From Larix kaempferi (lineage: Eukaryota > Streptophyta > Pinopsida > Pinales > Pinaceae): 64,000 nt of DNA. The translations under genes and the position numbers were made by a program. Below are positions 9,801 to 20,915 of the stretch, one piece after another. How positions within the stretch are numbered: the first letter of the stretch is position 1; each line of letters opens with the position of its first letter. The stretch is from positions 29,843,501 through 29,907,500 of the forward strand of contig BSBM01000370.1 in assembly GCA_027924585.1 (NCBI GenBank), in the 5' to 3' direction. The notes below the pieces were generated by a model. That model worked only from the letters and a program-made list of their open reading frames with translations, ran no database searches and was not told where the DNA came from.

Positions 9801-11131
9801 AGGTTGAGGGAGTTGACTATGATGAGACATTTGCTCCAGTTGCTCGGTATTCCTCTATCAGGGCAGTGATATCTATAGCAGCAGAGATGGGTTGGAAGAT
9901 CCATCAAATGGATGTGAAGACCGCGTTTCTCAATGGTCTTCTGCAGGAGGAGGTGTATTTGGAGCAGCCACAGGGATTTGAGATACATGGGAGAGATTCT
10001 CATGTGTGCAGGCTTAGGAAAGCCTTGTACGGTCTGAAGCAAGCTCCTAGAGCTTGGTACTCCAGGATCGATGCATATTTGACTTCGATGGGATTTCAGA
10101 AGAGTGAGGTTGATCCCAACCTATACTACATTGTGGTTGGTGGAGATCCACTCATTCTTTTGTTATATGTTGATGACTTATTTATCACTGGAGATGAGCA
10201 TCTTATTGCACAGTGCAAGAGAGATCTTGCAGCTGAGTATGAGATGACTCATATTGGGCTGATGCATTACTATTTGGGGATGGAGGTTTGGCAGGAGCCT
10301 AGACATATTTTCCTAGGACAGGGGAAGTATGCAGCGGAGATTCTGAAGAGTTATCGGATGGAGGACTGCAGGCCTATGTCTACACCTATGATCACCAACT
10401 TGAAGCAACTTCATGCTTCAGAGGGTAAGTTGGTGGATCCCACACTATATCGTCAGCTCATCGGATCGTTGATGTATCTGGTCAACACCAGGCCAGACTT
10501 GTGCTTTTCGGTCAACACTCTTAGCCAGTTCATGGTGCAGCCTAGGAGTGTGCATTGGGCGGCCGGAAAGCACATCTTGAGATACTTAGCAGGGACAGTG
10601 GATTATGGTCTGGACTACAGGGGTTCGGGTGGAGTCAGCTTGGTTGGGTTCACAGATTCAGACTGGGCAGGTTGTGTGAGGGACCGAAAGAGCACTTCCG
10701 GTTGCTATTTCAGCTTGGGCTCGGCAGCAGTGTCGTGGTTCAACAGGAAACAGAAGCCTGTTGCATTGAGTTCTGCTGAGGCTGAGTATATGGCAGCCAG
10801 TCAGGCGACTTGCGAAGCACTGTGGCTTCGTAAGTTATTGGTAGATTTATTTGATCAGCAGCTGAGACCTACAGTGATTTATTGCGACAATCAGAGTTGC
10901 ATTCAGCTCTCTGAGAATCCGGTTTTCCATGACAGGTCGAAGCACATTGAGATTAGGTACCACTTCATTCGGGACTACGTTCAGAGAGGGGCAGTTGAGC
11001 TACAGTATATATCCACTGATGAGCAGGTTGCAGATGTCCTGACGAAGTCTTTGGGGAGGGGGAAGTTTGTCTTCTTCAGAGATAAGTTGGGAGTGGTGCG
11101 GAACACCTTCCTCAGTAAGAGGGAGTGTTAG
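6848..11131 (+). pseudogene. Copia gag-pol polyprotein with five in-frame stops
   Basis: One frame runs from the ATG at 6848 to the TAG formed by the first bases of the 3' LTR, 1427 codons with no frameshift. Gag (about residues 1-290) has a zinc knuckle CYCCQAFGHYASQC. Protease has WYIDSGASRHMTG near residue 340. Integrase has WHRRMAHLHH and VCRGCALGK, then HSDICGP and FIDDYSR. RT has NGLLQEEVYLEQPQGF, ALYGLKQAPRAWY and LLLYVDDLFITGD. RNase H has FTDSDWAGC, ALSSAEAEY and SKHIEIRYH. Stops interrupt at 8180, 8186, 8528, 9320 and 9722. At least three fit a C-to-T change: the codon at 8528 replaces the Trp of KTWIYF, 9722 the Trp of SKWLYK, and 9320 a Gln. The glutamate of the integrase GVAERK motif is Lys here (8747-8749). 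It cannot make a full polyprotein. Confidence 0.97.
11117..11125 (+). promoter_or_regulatory. Polypurine tract
   Basis: AAGAGGGAG lies immediately before the 3' LTR and would prime plus-strand DNA synthesis. The same tract precedes the LTRs at 1803 and, on the minus strand, at 54271-54280. Confidence 0.9.
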
Positions 11132-12204
11132 TTTTGTACCTAGGGAAGTGTTCCCCTAGTGACTTTTGCCTAAGTCACTTAGAAGGGGGAAAAAGGTGAC
11201 CCTCAACATTAAATGTCACTTAATGAGACTTTATAAAATGAAAGTCACTTTTTGATAAATTTAAGTGGGTGAGTGAATTTTATTTATGAGATTTAAATAA
11301 AAGGTATTTTCACTCTCATTCAATCTCAACCATCAGATTAGATTTAATCTTGACCGTTGGATTAGAACTCACCTAGGGTTTGATCAAAAAGGCTTGAGGG
11401 GGGCAAAGAGACTCACTTTTTCTTTTTGGAAAGTGAGAAGAGAGAGCAGAGAAGAAGGGCACTAAAATCGAGGCAAGGGTTTGGTCTTTTCCATTGGCAC
11501 AATTTTCAAGGCAAGGTACAGTCTCATTTATTGCTGCACAAATATCGAGGAAGTACGGACAGCTTTTATTACAGGCACAAAAATCGAGGCAAGGTACAGC
11601 ACTTTATTGCTGCATGATTTTCGAGGTGTACGGATTCCGTACAGTACGGCTTTTTTGGGCACAGATTTCGAGGCACTGTTTGTGCACAGAAATCGAGATA
11701 CTTGTTGCACAGAAACCGAGGCATAGTTTGGCACAGAAATCGAGATAAAGGTTGCACAGAAATCGAGGCAAAATCTGGCATAGAAATCGAGGGCCATATA
11801 GCTGTACGGACTGCTATAAATTTCTGCACAGTTTTCAAGGCATTTGCTAGGCACAGTTTTTAAGGATTTTGAGATGAAATCTTTGGTGGAGATAAGTTGA
11901 TTTTTCACTGTATTTCTGTTCTGATATTTTGCTGAAGATAATAAAATCTCTCTCTCTCTCTAACTGGTTTTCCCCGTGGGGGTTTTTCCAGGGCTTGATT
12001 TTGGCCAAAAATTTCTGAGTCTATCATTTTCATGGTGTGAATGTTTAAATGTGTATTTCAGCCTGTTAGTGCATTTTTACTATGTGTTTAATTGTTACTG
12101 AAAATTTCATAAGTAGTTTCCAGTCAATGCATAACCGACTGGGAATGAAAACCACGAAATGTTGACATAAACCAGCAGAACAGTAAAGTGCAGAAAATTC
12201 TACA
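11126..12204 (+). repeat. 3' LTR (1079 bp)
   Basis: Same length as the 5' LTR with scattered transitions and two one-base indels. It supplies the gag-pol stop codon and ends ATTCTACA before the target duplication GAATA. Confidence 0.95.
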
Positions 12205-12464
12205 GAATAAATTCGTGAGACTTCCTGGATGCAAAGTCTTCCTCAAACTTTACATCCTTGCTTACTATTGTCTTACTTTGTTCAAAATATAGACCCTGTA
12301 GACCTTTGAAGTCTCACTGTAACCTACAAATAAGGAATAAATTCGTGAGACTTCCTGGATGCAAAGTCTTCCTCAAACTTTACATCCTTGCTTACTATTG
12401 TCTTACTTTGTTCAAAATATAGACCCTGTAGACCTTTGAAGTCTCACTGTAACCTACAAATAAG
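12205..12464. repeat. Exact 130-bp tandem duplication next to the copia insertion
   Basis: 12205-12334 and 12335-12464 look identical. The unit starts with the GAATA that is also the copia target duplication. It is made of copia A integrase-RT linker DNA that occurs only once in copy B (56065-56190), so it is a recent local event. Confidence 0.9.
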
Positions 12465-14526
12465 CCCTTCCTGATGGAGGGCTCCAACTTGGTCCTCTTC
12501 TATACTAGTACATGGATATAAATGGATATAAATTGGACAACCAAAGATGCAAAAATTACTCACCTGTAGCTTCACATTAGTGAATGCATCCTCTAGTGTC
12601 TTATCCTCCAAGAACCTGTGAGGACATTTGTTCTAGATGTAGACTATTGTGTTGCATTATTCTGCACAAAGAAACATCGGCAACTCCTAGTCATGAATAA
12701 TGGCCTTCGTAGGCCCTATAGTGGATCGGTTCTTCCACTCTGCAACACCATTCTATTGTGGGTTGTATGGAATAGTCAACTTCCTCTTGATTCTCGCTTC
12801 CTTGCAAAACCCTCACACTCCTTAAAGGTATACGCATCCCCCATTGCTTGATCTCAAGACTTTGATTTGCTTCCCTATCTAATTTTCAACTTGAGCTTTG
12901 AACTCTTGAAACTCGCTAAAGATCTCATCCATGGTCTTTAAGAAGTAGATCCAAGTCTCATGAGAAATCTCATCGATAAAGGAAACATAGTACATGCTTC
13001 CTAAGATTGATGTTGCTAACATCAATCCACATACATTCAAATGTACTAGGTCTAGAAACTCCTTAGACCTATGCTCGCTGCTTGGGAAAGCAACCTTGGC
13101 ATACTTGCTAAGAGTGCACCCTCTACATACTCCCTGTTGTTCAATGTTGAAGTTTGGAATAAATGTGACTATCTCCCTCAGAATAGGCAACGCCTTATGA
13201 TGCAAGTGCCCCACCCTCTTGTGCCATGACTCGCACAAGTTGTCATTGTCATGAACTAGGGCTCAAACAAATTCACCTAGTAACCTGTATAAATTGCCTT
13301 CCCTAACCCTTACCACCTGTGTTGATTTTGGGCCAGACTCCTTTTGTCTAATAAGGACTTGTTGGTTCTTGAACGCTACTACAAATCCCTTATCTTTCAT
13401 AGCTGAAATTGAAAGCAATTTTTTCTTGAGACCTGGAACAAATAAAACATCTTCAAAATGTAAAGAGTTACCTGACTAGAGATGGAAGGGAATAATACCA
13501 ACTCCTTCTACTGAATACTTGGCATCATCACCAAGCTCAATCTAAACTCCTGAGTTATACTCTTTTAGACTTGAAAACAATTGCTTGACTGATGTCATAT
13601 GCCGAGACGTTTTACTGTCCACATACCAAGCATTCCTCGAAATTGTACTAGAAGAAAGGCTATACCATCGAGAAATCCTTCTCAAACTTGGAGGCAAACT
13701 CATTCATCTGAATTTCAGCAAAGGATGATACCTGCTTCTATTGTTGCTTCCCTTTACCCTTCTTCTTGTTTGTACATTGAGATGCATAATATCCATGATT
13801 ATAACATATGAAACACTTGATCTTACTCAAGTCCTTCTTCCTTGGTTGTGAGGCCCACTCCTCACTGTTTCCCTTGCCCTTGTTGGGTCCTTTATCTCTG
13901 CCCTTCTTTGTTTGACCAAATAGGGCAAGGTCACCATCACCACCCTTCTTGTTGGCCTTTGATTCCATCCAAGTGTCCTAGATACAGTCATCCCACAATC
14001 TTTCAAAGGGGGCAAGATGCTCACAAGCACAGATGCCTTAGACAAATGTTTCCTAGGAAGATGAGAATCCATTCAGTGCCATGTTTACTAACTCTACATC
14101 TACAATCTTCTTCCCAACTGTTGCAAATTGATCACAAATTTGTGTGACCTTCATCAAGTAATTGGTAATTGTGTCTGATCTAGGCCATCTCTTTAGTTCT
14201 GAGTCTATTCCACAATATCATCTTTATGTTTATGTTCTTGCTTTGGTAAAGGCTAACTAGGGCATCTAACACTTCCTTCACCATCTTCTTCTTGGATATG
14301 TGAGGGATTGAATGATCCTTTATAGCATCCATGATCATCTACTTTACCTTCACTTACTTTTTTTATGAATTGCCAAATCCTGTAGATCTATCGATGGAGT
14401 CATAGCATCCTTAACGATATCCTAAAGATCCTTCTCTTCCAACAAGAGTGTGACCCTAACTTTCCAAGATAGGAAATTCGAGGCACCTTCCAAACAATCC
14501 TTCAATCTGAGGCTAGTTGATGCCAT
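12465..14526 (-). pseudogene. Copia A gag, protease and integrase remnant
   Basis: The start codon at 14526-14524 opens MASTSLRLKDCLEGASNFLSWK, the gag N-terminus shared with copy B, and a TAG replaces the Trp a few codons later. A zinc-knuckle remnant reads CFICYNHGYYASQC, with Tyr in place of the metal-binding His. The protease site reads WYVDSKTSRHMTS, so the DSG triad has become DSK. The pre-integrase and integrase parts (13238-12879) read WHKRVGHLHH, VCRGCTLSKYAKVAF and FIDEISHETWIYF. Several frameshifts break it. It is matched across its length by 56190-58267. Confidence 0.92.
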
Positions 14527-14677
14527 CTCTAAGATCTAATGCACAAACTCAGAAAACCCTCTAACTGTTGTCCTCGTTTCTGGCAGTTGTTTCGAATAGG
14601 AGTCGGCAATTGCTTCAGGCAGTTGTCAATAGTTGATTTATTGCTGTAACCCCTTGAGAATCTCAATGAAAACCTAT

Positions 14678-14690
14678 AGCTTTGATACAA
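14678..14690 (-). promoter_or_regulatory. Degenerate primer-binding site of copia A
   Basis: Read on the minus strand it is TTGTATCAAAGCT, one base away from TGGTATCAAAGC-type sites, and directly abuts the LTR. Confidence 0.7.
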
Positions 14691-15434
14691 TGTAAAGTTT
14701 CCTAGTCTAGGTGATTGTTGTCCTTATGTTCTCAATCAAATGAATTAATTGTAGAATTTAATTAATGCAGAAAATTAAATTGTGAACATAACATCAATCA
14801 CACAATTGCTGGAAACCGTAGATAGCGGAAGCATAAATCAAATACACACATATACAGGAAATTTCTTCTTCAAATCAGCTTATCAGTCCAATAATCAAAG
14901 ATTACAAGGCAACCTCCACAGACTGCTTAAAGCCAACAGTTGTACAAATGATAAATCCACCCTGAACTGAGGTGTACAACCTACTAAAGGGAGTAAAACT
15001 TGTAGAAAGTGAGACAGCAGTTGTATGACCTATATAAAACTGCTGTGCAACCCTGTATGACAGCTGGTTTGCTCCTCTTTCTTTGCTTTGCTTTCTTTCC
15101 TCCGGTCACTATCCATGTCATACAAAAACTGTGCTCGGGTCTTCTATCTTGTCTGTATTTATGCTTTGTATAAATATTAAAAACTTAATCTACCAAAAGC
15201 CTACTCTCATCTTCAGATTGGCAGTTGAGATTAAATCCTAGTCTGTGGCATTAATGTATTAAATACACTTTATTAGACACAATTGCAATTTCACTTTTTC
15301 CTAAAATGAATTACAAAATAGAATTACTTACCCTCTTTTCCTAAGTGGTAGCTTTCAAAATGCCTCCAACCACTTCCTGCACGTTCACATTGCAACTGTG
15401 CTAGAAGTTTGTGTCCGAGCTACATTTCTCATCA
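14691..15434 (-). repeat. 5' LTR of copia A
   Basis: On the minus strand it begins TGATGAGAAATGTAGC and ends AAACTTTACA. It aligns along its whole length with 58452-59189 in copy B and with both ends of 53119-54270. The next bases (CCACACCCC) are shared with copy B, showing that the flank was duplicated together with the element. Confidence 0.88.
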
Positions 15435-15594
15435 CCACACCCCCAATGGGTGGGGTGAGGTCATTCACAAAAGTGTCAAGCTCAGGTATTCTATGGATCC
15501 TTAGTTAGTGCCATCCAATTGTAATTAATCTCCGAGTTCTTCTAGTATGTGGATTTGTTATTCTTTTGCTATTTGACTTGAGAGACCTTGGTCT

Positions 15595-16500
15595 TCAGGC
15601 AAGAAGCCACCACATGCCCACACTCAACATAGAACTTACAAGGGAAAGCAATATGTTTATAATCCAAGGGTTGTGTCCATCTATGGTTCTCGAACTCTGA
15701 CACAATTTTATCAAGGAGACCTTTGCTAAAATCAGCCTAAATGCAGATTCAAACAAAGGTGGTGATGTCATCTTTCCAGTTTCTGGACATATGATAATAA
15801 ACTTATCCAAGGCATTACCAATGGTCAAAAAGAACTTATCAATCCAATACTCAAGAGGGAGAGTATGCATTCTTACCCAAATTAAGACCTCTAATAATGA
15901 CTTAGAAAGCAGGCTGACAACAGGCAGCCACGACTTCAAAAAGAAGCCAACTTTGTACATAAACCAGGGGCCATTACTAACCCATGTTCCATCCAACTCA
16001 GAGAGAAACTCCAAACTAAAATAATAATAAAAAATAAAAATAAAAATAAACTTTTGCACACAGGTGATCACCACCCGGTCTTCCAGGAAAGAACCATAGG
16101 AATCAGAAATCCATGTCTGGAAATTTTGCACTGATGGCCAAAAGCCATAAAACCTGCAAATCATTCCATGATTCAGAAAACAATCCTCTTCCTCAATCTG
16201 TGTAGGATCAAGCTTCAAAACTAGATGCTACCTTATCCACCCATAAGGACGTGATTGAGGCTTTTTCAAAGAGCAGGGGAGAATCATTTGAAAACGACTA
16301 ATCTCAGCGTTACTCGAGAGGTTTCCCAAACGTAAAAGAGTATTCTAAAGGAAAACTGTTTACCTTGAGCACCCCATCAGAAGGACAAGCTTTTGAAACC
16401 TCAAGGGAGGAGGTCATCCCTCCGTTTTGAGAGCCTCCACCATGCTGCAGAGGAGGCCGCATCATTCTTTGACCAGCCACCAACAAAGATCAAGATCCCT
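15595..16500 (-). pseudogene. LINE ORF1-like (DUF4283-type) remnant
   Basis: A 207-codon minus-strand frame (16218-15595) carries NGPWFMYKVGFFLKSW, then VLIWVRMHTLPLEYW and IGNALDKFI. This matches the layout of the DUF4283 domain in plant L1-type ORF1 proteins, a nucleic-acid-binding module usually followed by a zinc knuckle. Both ends are frayed: a lysine-poor, Phe-rich stretch near the middle (FIFIFIFYYY) looks like decayed non-coding DNA, and no knuckle is visible. Frames from 16219 to 16500 look related but broken. The same remnant is triplicated in copy B. It could instead be a domesticated DUF4283 gene fragment. Confidence 0.6.
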
Positions 16501-17400
16501 TCACCTGTAAGTTTCTAGCTGATGACTCACATTAATATGACTGTCATATAGTGGACTTCATGATGCCTTCTTAGTTGCAATCTTACTAAACAACAAAATG
16601 GCATATCCGTGTTAAGGATTTAGTTCCACATTAAACATAATAATATATATTAAGAATTTTACAGGTTGTGTGGATAATTAAACTATATAATCGTACTTAA
16701 TATAATTTACTTAGAAGTATAACTCCCTTTGAAGCAACCTAAAAGTAATATAACTATCTATTAGAATTTTACAGGTTGTGTGGATAGTTAAACTATATAA
16801 TCATACTTCAAATAATTTACTTAAAAAGTATAGCTCCTGTGAAGCAGCCTAAATCTTGCTGTTGTAGGAATCAGTGCTTTAATTTTGGAATTAGTTTAGA
16901 CTCTGAAATTAATGTAAGAATTCTTCCCAGTTCTGACATATTTTCCCTATGTCGTCGATCAGATTTTTCTAGTTTTAAGATGCAGAATTCCATGCATATT
17001 GGCATCCGCTTTCTCAATGTAACTTGGGAGATCCACAGTGACAGTGGGCAACACAAGTCCCCAAATCCTCGACGCTTTTTGAAATCAATGGTAAAGTTTA
17101 AGTTTTCCAAAACATGAAGGATTGAACTAGAAATTGGCAAAACATATTCAACCTAAAATGATAGAGCATAATTATCATTAGCCCAGAGGGTTGGCCAAAT
17201 TAGTTGGCGCCACTGTTGCCAATGTGTTGCTAGGAATACAACACACTGTTCAGATCCCTGGTTGAAATCCCACATAGTTAGGCATACTAACTCTACGTCA
17301 CCTGTTTCACTGGGTAACATCCTTGAAATGGAGAAGTGGCCATGTTCCGGGGATTTATTTCCAAGCAAAAAAATAAAACAATTATCATATTAGCAAATGA
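16501..17400. other. Non-coding spacer with a 111-bp partial direct repeat
   Basis: AT-rich. The sequence around GAATTTTACAGGTTGTGTGGATA occurs near 16654 and 16765, and the pair is also present in copy B near 61018 and 61125. No exon is recognised. If the BAP31-like gene were intact, this would be intron sequence. Confidence 0.5.
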
Positions 17401-17408
17401 ATACATAC

Positions 17409-17694
17409 CCATCAGAGAAGCCTCCAGCAGGTGGGTTTTCAAGAGAATCTGGTCAGTTGGAGTTACTGTACCCAGCTGCATAGTCCGTCTCTGTATTTTC
17501 ATAATGCTGGTAAGGCTGGACACCAGAATGACAATCATTGCTCCTCCAAGGGATTTAATTATGGCAGGGCCACTGTTCATGTTGGCCCTATCAATGGCCT
17601 TCAACAGCAGGCTTCTGAATGGGGGTATGTTTATCATCAAAAGCAATGCAACGGTGCCCTCTGTTATCACCAGAGTGGTCAATAGTTGGATCAT
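17409..17694 (-). CDS. BAP31-like protein, first exon (copy A)
   Basis: The frame starts at the ATG at 17694 with MIQLL, the start typical of plant B-cell-receptor-associated-protein-31-like proteins, which are ER membrane proteins linked to protein export and quality control. Three hydrophobic stretches (about residues 3-23, 44-64 and 85 onward) and the motif VTPTDQILLKTHLLEASLMG match the N-terminal membrane region. A splice donor ATGG|GTATGT ends the exon at 17409 after 286 nt, where the codon for the Gly of SLMG is split, as in related genes. No later exon is visible downstream, where copia and LINE remnants lie. The frame has no stop over 95 codons. The gene may be broken, or may continue through a long intron outside the window. 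Confidence 0.8.
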
Positions 17695-18160
17695 CTTGGA
17701 TCACAGATTCCACTTCTTGAATTGAATTGAAATGGAGATTAATGCTGTAAACCTTCTTGTCTGAATGAATTCCAAACACACATGGAATACAGACGGTTCA
17801 GACCGACAAAGAGATTGGTTGTGCCTTCGAGGACTGGCTAAGTAATGGGTAGTCTTTATTCTACCTTTTGTACATTCATGGTGGCTACCCACCAACCCTT
17901 CTGATTGACTTCCAGGCCACCGCATGTATTTTTGCGCAGTTTCTTCCTTTTATTTCCTAACTACTTAATTCGAGAGCCAATTGGACTTGAAATCCTCATG
18001 ACGAGTAGAGCTATCAGTGTCGAAAACCTCCAAATTCCTCGAGCGATAATGCCTCCGTGTCAGGGGTAATTGGGAAATAACACGCAGGTTGCCTTGGATC
18101 GCTAGATTGAGAGCATGCGTGAATTTATTAGCATAACAGTTTTTGTGAGTTTTTATTTGA
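17695..18160 (-). other. Upstream flank of BAP31-like exon A
   Basis: Shared with copy B to about 18160. It would hold the 5' UTR and promoter. I see no convincing TATA box and no other gene. Confidence 0.4.
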
Positions 18161-18590
18161 ATCCTAATAATATTAGGATTGGGAAGTTTTGGTGACGGAG
18201 TGCAAGTTTTTGATGTGTTTATTGAAATCGTTTGTTATGTTTTAGGTAGTTTATTCTAATATACAAGCGTTAAGTTAGTCTCCGAGGGGGTCACTCAAGT
18301 TGGTTGGGAAGCATAATGTTTCTACCATTCTAGTTAAATCATCATGTAATAGTAAATGTAGAGTAGATTTTATATATATATATATATTAATATTAATATT
18401 AAGTAGTTTACTGTAGTTGTAATATCTTTTTGGGAATTCATATTTTAAAAGGTGGAATAGAAATGGTGGTATATAAATTTTTAGAATTTATATTATTTTT
18501 GAAAGGCAAAAATAAATTATGTGATCGGTAATTAATAATAAAGTATTATCTTTAAATAATATCCAAAAATTAAACAAGTAAGATCTTTTA
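18161..18590. other. Intergenic AT-rich DNA
   Basis: Contains a short TA run near 18372-18388. Nothing else is recognised. Confidence 0.5.
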
Positions 18591-18592
18591 AA

Positions 18593-19339
18593 GGTGTAAA
18601 CTTTGTAAAAATAAGGAGGAAACAAATGGTCACATTTTTATGGAATGTTCTTATTTATGAGAGGTCTTGAAGGAGGTGGAATCCCTTATTGGCATTATGA
18701 CTTATTGAGAGGAAATATAATAGAAAAGGCTTGAGGGGGATTTGGTAACCCTTCTACAATGTGCCACTCAAGGTATTAATATCTCAAAATTCTTCCAAGT
18801 ACAATAAGTACAATAAAGATGACATAAGTGATTCTTGAGGAAGTAATAGATTAGAATGTGGCTTAGGAGGAAGTAATAGATTAGGATAGGGCTTAGGAAT
18901 ACTTTGATGGAGTAGCTCAAGAGAATCCTAGGATATGTGGAGCGGGATGGTGTTTTATTTCTAAAACATAATAATTCACTAGTTTAAATCCACATTAAAA
19001 GTTGGCATTAACAACTACACCGAATTAATGGCATTAAAATTAATGCTTACTCTTGCTAATGAAAAAGGAGAAAACAAGATTCAAATATTTAAGGATTCAT
19101 TGTTTGTCATTAAATAGGTAAGAAAATAATATATAGCCATGAATTATATGTTGCCTTTAATTAATGAAATTGCTTTGTTATTTTTAATCTTTGACAATAT
19201 TTATTTTTCTCATGTATTTAGAGAAATAAATATTGTTGCATACGGGCTTTCAAAAAGGAAGGGTTGGAGCTTTTGTTGCAAACTTGGATTACCAGTGAAG
19301 GAATGGCTTTGCATAGAAATTGTACATGGCCCTTTTTAA
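18593..19339 (+). pseudogene. LINE 3' end: zinc-binding zf-RVT and RNase H remnant
   Basis: Plus-strand pieces in order: CKLCKNKEETNGHIFMEC (zf-RVT-type C-x2-C...H-x4-C, 18595-18650); FDGVAQENP with CGAGWCFIS (first RNase H Asp, about 18903-18960); GINNYTELMAL with the catalytic Glu; KIQIFKDSLFVI with the next Asp; then HVFREINIVAYGLSKRKG to 19339. This is the order at the C-terminus of plant L1-type ORF2 proteins with an RNase H of the RVT_3 type. The Asp usually seen in VADxLS is Tyr here. Frameshifts and stops break the frame several times. It is an old 5'-truncated remnant. Confidence 0.8.
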
Positions 19340-19560
19340 AATTTTCCCTCTTCTATAGTTGAAAATGATAGAAGACTCCTACCGTTGTTCTTGTTTAGAG
19401 ATTTTTTTAAAGAATTCATATACCCCTTGTTTCTTTTTTTATTGAGGTGGTACAATCAAGCATTTTGCCAAAATTTCTACGGATATTTCTTTTTATGAAA
19501 TGATTTTTTTCCACGAAAATATAAATGTTAAGTAGATTATTTTTAAGTACGAATAAATTA
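19340..19560. other. AT-rich spacer
   Basis: No gene seen. It leads into a tandem repeat. Confidence 0.4.
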
Positions 19561-19736
19561 ATCATTGATAAATAAAATTAAAGATGATTAATTTTATTAT
19601 TATTAATATTTATCTTAAAAATAATAATTCATAATTTGAAAAAAATTAATCATTGATAAATAAAATTAAAAATTAAAGATGATTAATTTTATTATTATTA
19701 ATATTTATCTTAAAAATAATAATTCATAATTTGAAA
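19561..19736. repeat. 88-bp tandem duplication
   Basis: ATCATTGATAAATAAAATTA-type units start at 19561 and 19649. The second copy carries about 8 extra bases but is otherwise nearly identical. Confidence 0.85.
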
Positions 19737-19749
19737 AGAGAAATAGTTT

Positions 19750-20904
19750 TGTTTTTCACACAGTAAAAAGACTATACTTTTATAAAGAAGTATATGATGA
19801 AAATGTACAAAGACGGACTCCAGTCCAAAGGAAAAGGATCCTCGAGCAGCCATCCAAGGCAGAAGAACACAGCCCATCCCGCAGGACTAAGTAAAATCCA
19901 TAACACATGAAGATACAAGCTGCCCCCAACCAAAATAAGAACATAGACAGCCCAACCATAGAGCCAAACCACCAGGCAAAAAGAAAAAAAGGCTGCCTCC
20001 AGCATGAACATGAGAAAGTAGACACCACCAAACGAAAAGGACAAACAGTCCGAACATAAACTGAATACGAGCTGTCGGAGCCACCAAAAAAACAAAAAAA
20101 CCAAGGGAAAAACCCCAAGGGTCAATACAAAACAAACCGACCAACCTCCCGAAGTAAATCGTCGGACCAAAACTCAAAGAACAAAGTACCTTCTTCCGAG
20201 AGCAAGGCCCTCTTCAAGAGAGAATCCGCCTACAAATTCTCCGCACAAGGGATGTGTAGAAACTGGATACCCTTGAGAAACTACATCAACGATCTAATAT
20301 TATCCAGCCATGGAGAAAGTGCAATACCAATAATAGTCCCTTGACGGTTAATCCAGTTGATAACGACTTGTGAGTCACCCGTAATATGCCGCAGCTCTAG
20401 ATTTCTGATTTTCACAAAGTAAAGAATGTTCCAGAGGGCGCGGACTTCACTTTTGGTATTTGTACCCAGGCCAAAATTCATCCAAATGTTAAAAAACATC
20501 GATTGTTCAAAACAATAATCGCACTAGCACCACAAAGGAGGCCCAATTCCTGAGAAGCCCCATCAAATTTACCAAAGAAACCAGTAAATATGAAAGGACT
20601 CGATCGACAAATAGGAATGGAGTTGTCCCCACTTGCAACCCCTGAACCCCATGTTTCATAATGGGCCGCAACTGCATTCCTGGCCACCCATCCAGGCTGG
20701 AGTAGTTTGTCTTCAAAAAGAGTCAAATTCCTAGACTTCCAAGTTTCGCAAAAAACCTAGCATGCGAATACAGCAACACTGTGGTTGAATTTAAACCAAA
20801 TGTGCATACCACTCGACAGTGAGGAAGCAGACCACACAAGAATACCAATAAAAAAAGAACGAACCTCCTCCCAAACCCAAATACTGAAGATACAGCTTAC
20901 AAAA
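19750..20904 (-). mobile_element. 5'-truncated LINE insertion with RNase H, minus strand
   Basis: An 11-bp direct repeat AGAAATAGTTT flanks it (19739-19749 and 20905-20915). Minus-strand reading from 20760 gives FDGASQELG with CGAS, GLGTNTKSEVRALW, LRHITGDSQVVINWIN and later EFWSDDLLREVGR. These are the RNase H Asp, Glu and Asp blocks and the C-terminal tail of a plant LINE ORF2. After the stop, about 400 bp of Phe/Trp-rich 3' region leads to a short A-rich end. Stops and frameshifts are present. It is a typical dead-on-arrival target-primed insertion. Confidence 0.85.
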
Positions 20905-20915
20905 AGAAATAGTTT

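Larger units (their letters stand above)
5646..12204 (+). mobile_element. Complete Ty1/copia retrotransposon, 6.56 kb
   Basis: All structural parts are present. LTRs of 1079 bp lie at 5646-6724 and 11126-12204, both TG...CA. The primer-binding site is TGGTATCAGAGC at 6725-6736. A single-frame gag-pol spans 6848-11131. The polypurine tract AAGAGGGAG is at 11117-11125. A perfect 5-bp target duplication GAATA flanks it at 5641-5645 and 12205-12209. The gene order gag, protease, integrase, RT, RNase H defines copia. By eye the LTRs differ at about 26 bases plus two indels, mostly transitions, so it is fairly young compared with its host element. Five stop codons and an integrase active-site change make it defective. 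Confidence 0.97.
2372..15434 (-). mobile_element. Ty1/copia element, copy A, minus strand, interrupted three times
   Basis: The pieces at 2372-3266, 5404-5640 and 12205-15434 line up in order with the uninterrupted copy B at 54907-59189. They form one element read on the minus strand: 5' LTR at 14691-15434, then gag, protease, integrase and RT toward low coordinates. Its RNase H end and 3' LTR are absent, lost at or beyond the junction with the copia whose LTR ends at 2365. The RT part was split by the 181-bp-LTR element (3267-5398). The integrase-RT linker was split by the 1079-bp-LTR copia (5646-12204). It is old and heavily decayed. Confidence 0.9.
12205..18160. repeat. Segmental duplication, copy A (partner about 56055-62603)
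   Basis: Copia interior, LTR, the non-LTR flank, a DUF4283-like remnant, spacer and BAP31-like exon occur in the same order in both places, and the similarity continues 5' of the exon to about 18160. The left part of the same block is at 2372-3266 and 5404-5640 (partner 54907-56055). Similarity ends abruptly after GAGCATGCGTGAATTTATTAGCAT-type sequence on the right. Confidence 0.9.

Noticed and set aside
19772-20177. Membrane-protein ORF (Phe/Trp-rich)
   Set aside because: It lies after the RNase H stop in the 3' region of the LINE; the hydrophobic composition comes from T-rich non-coding DNA.
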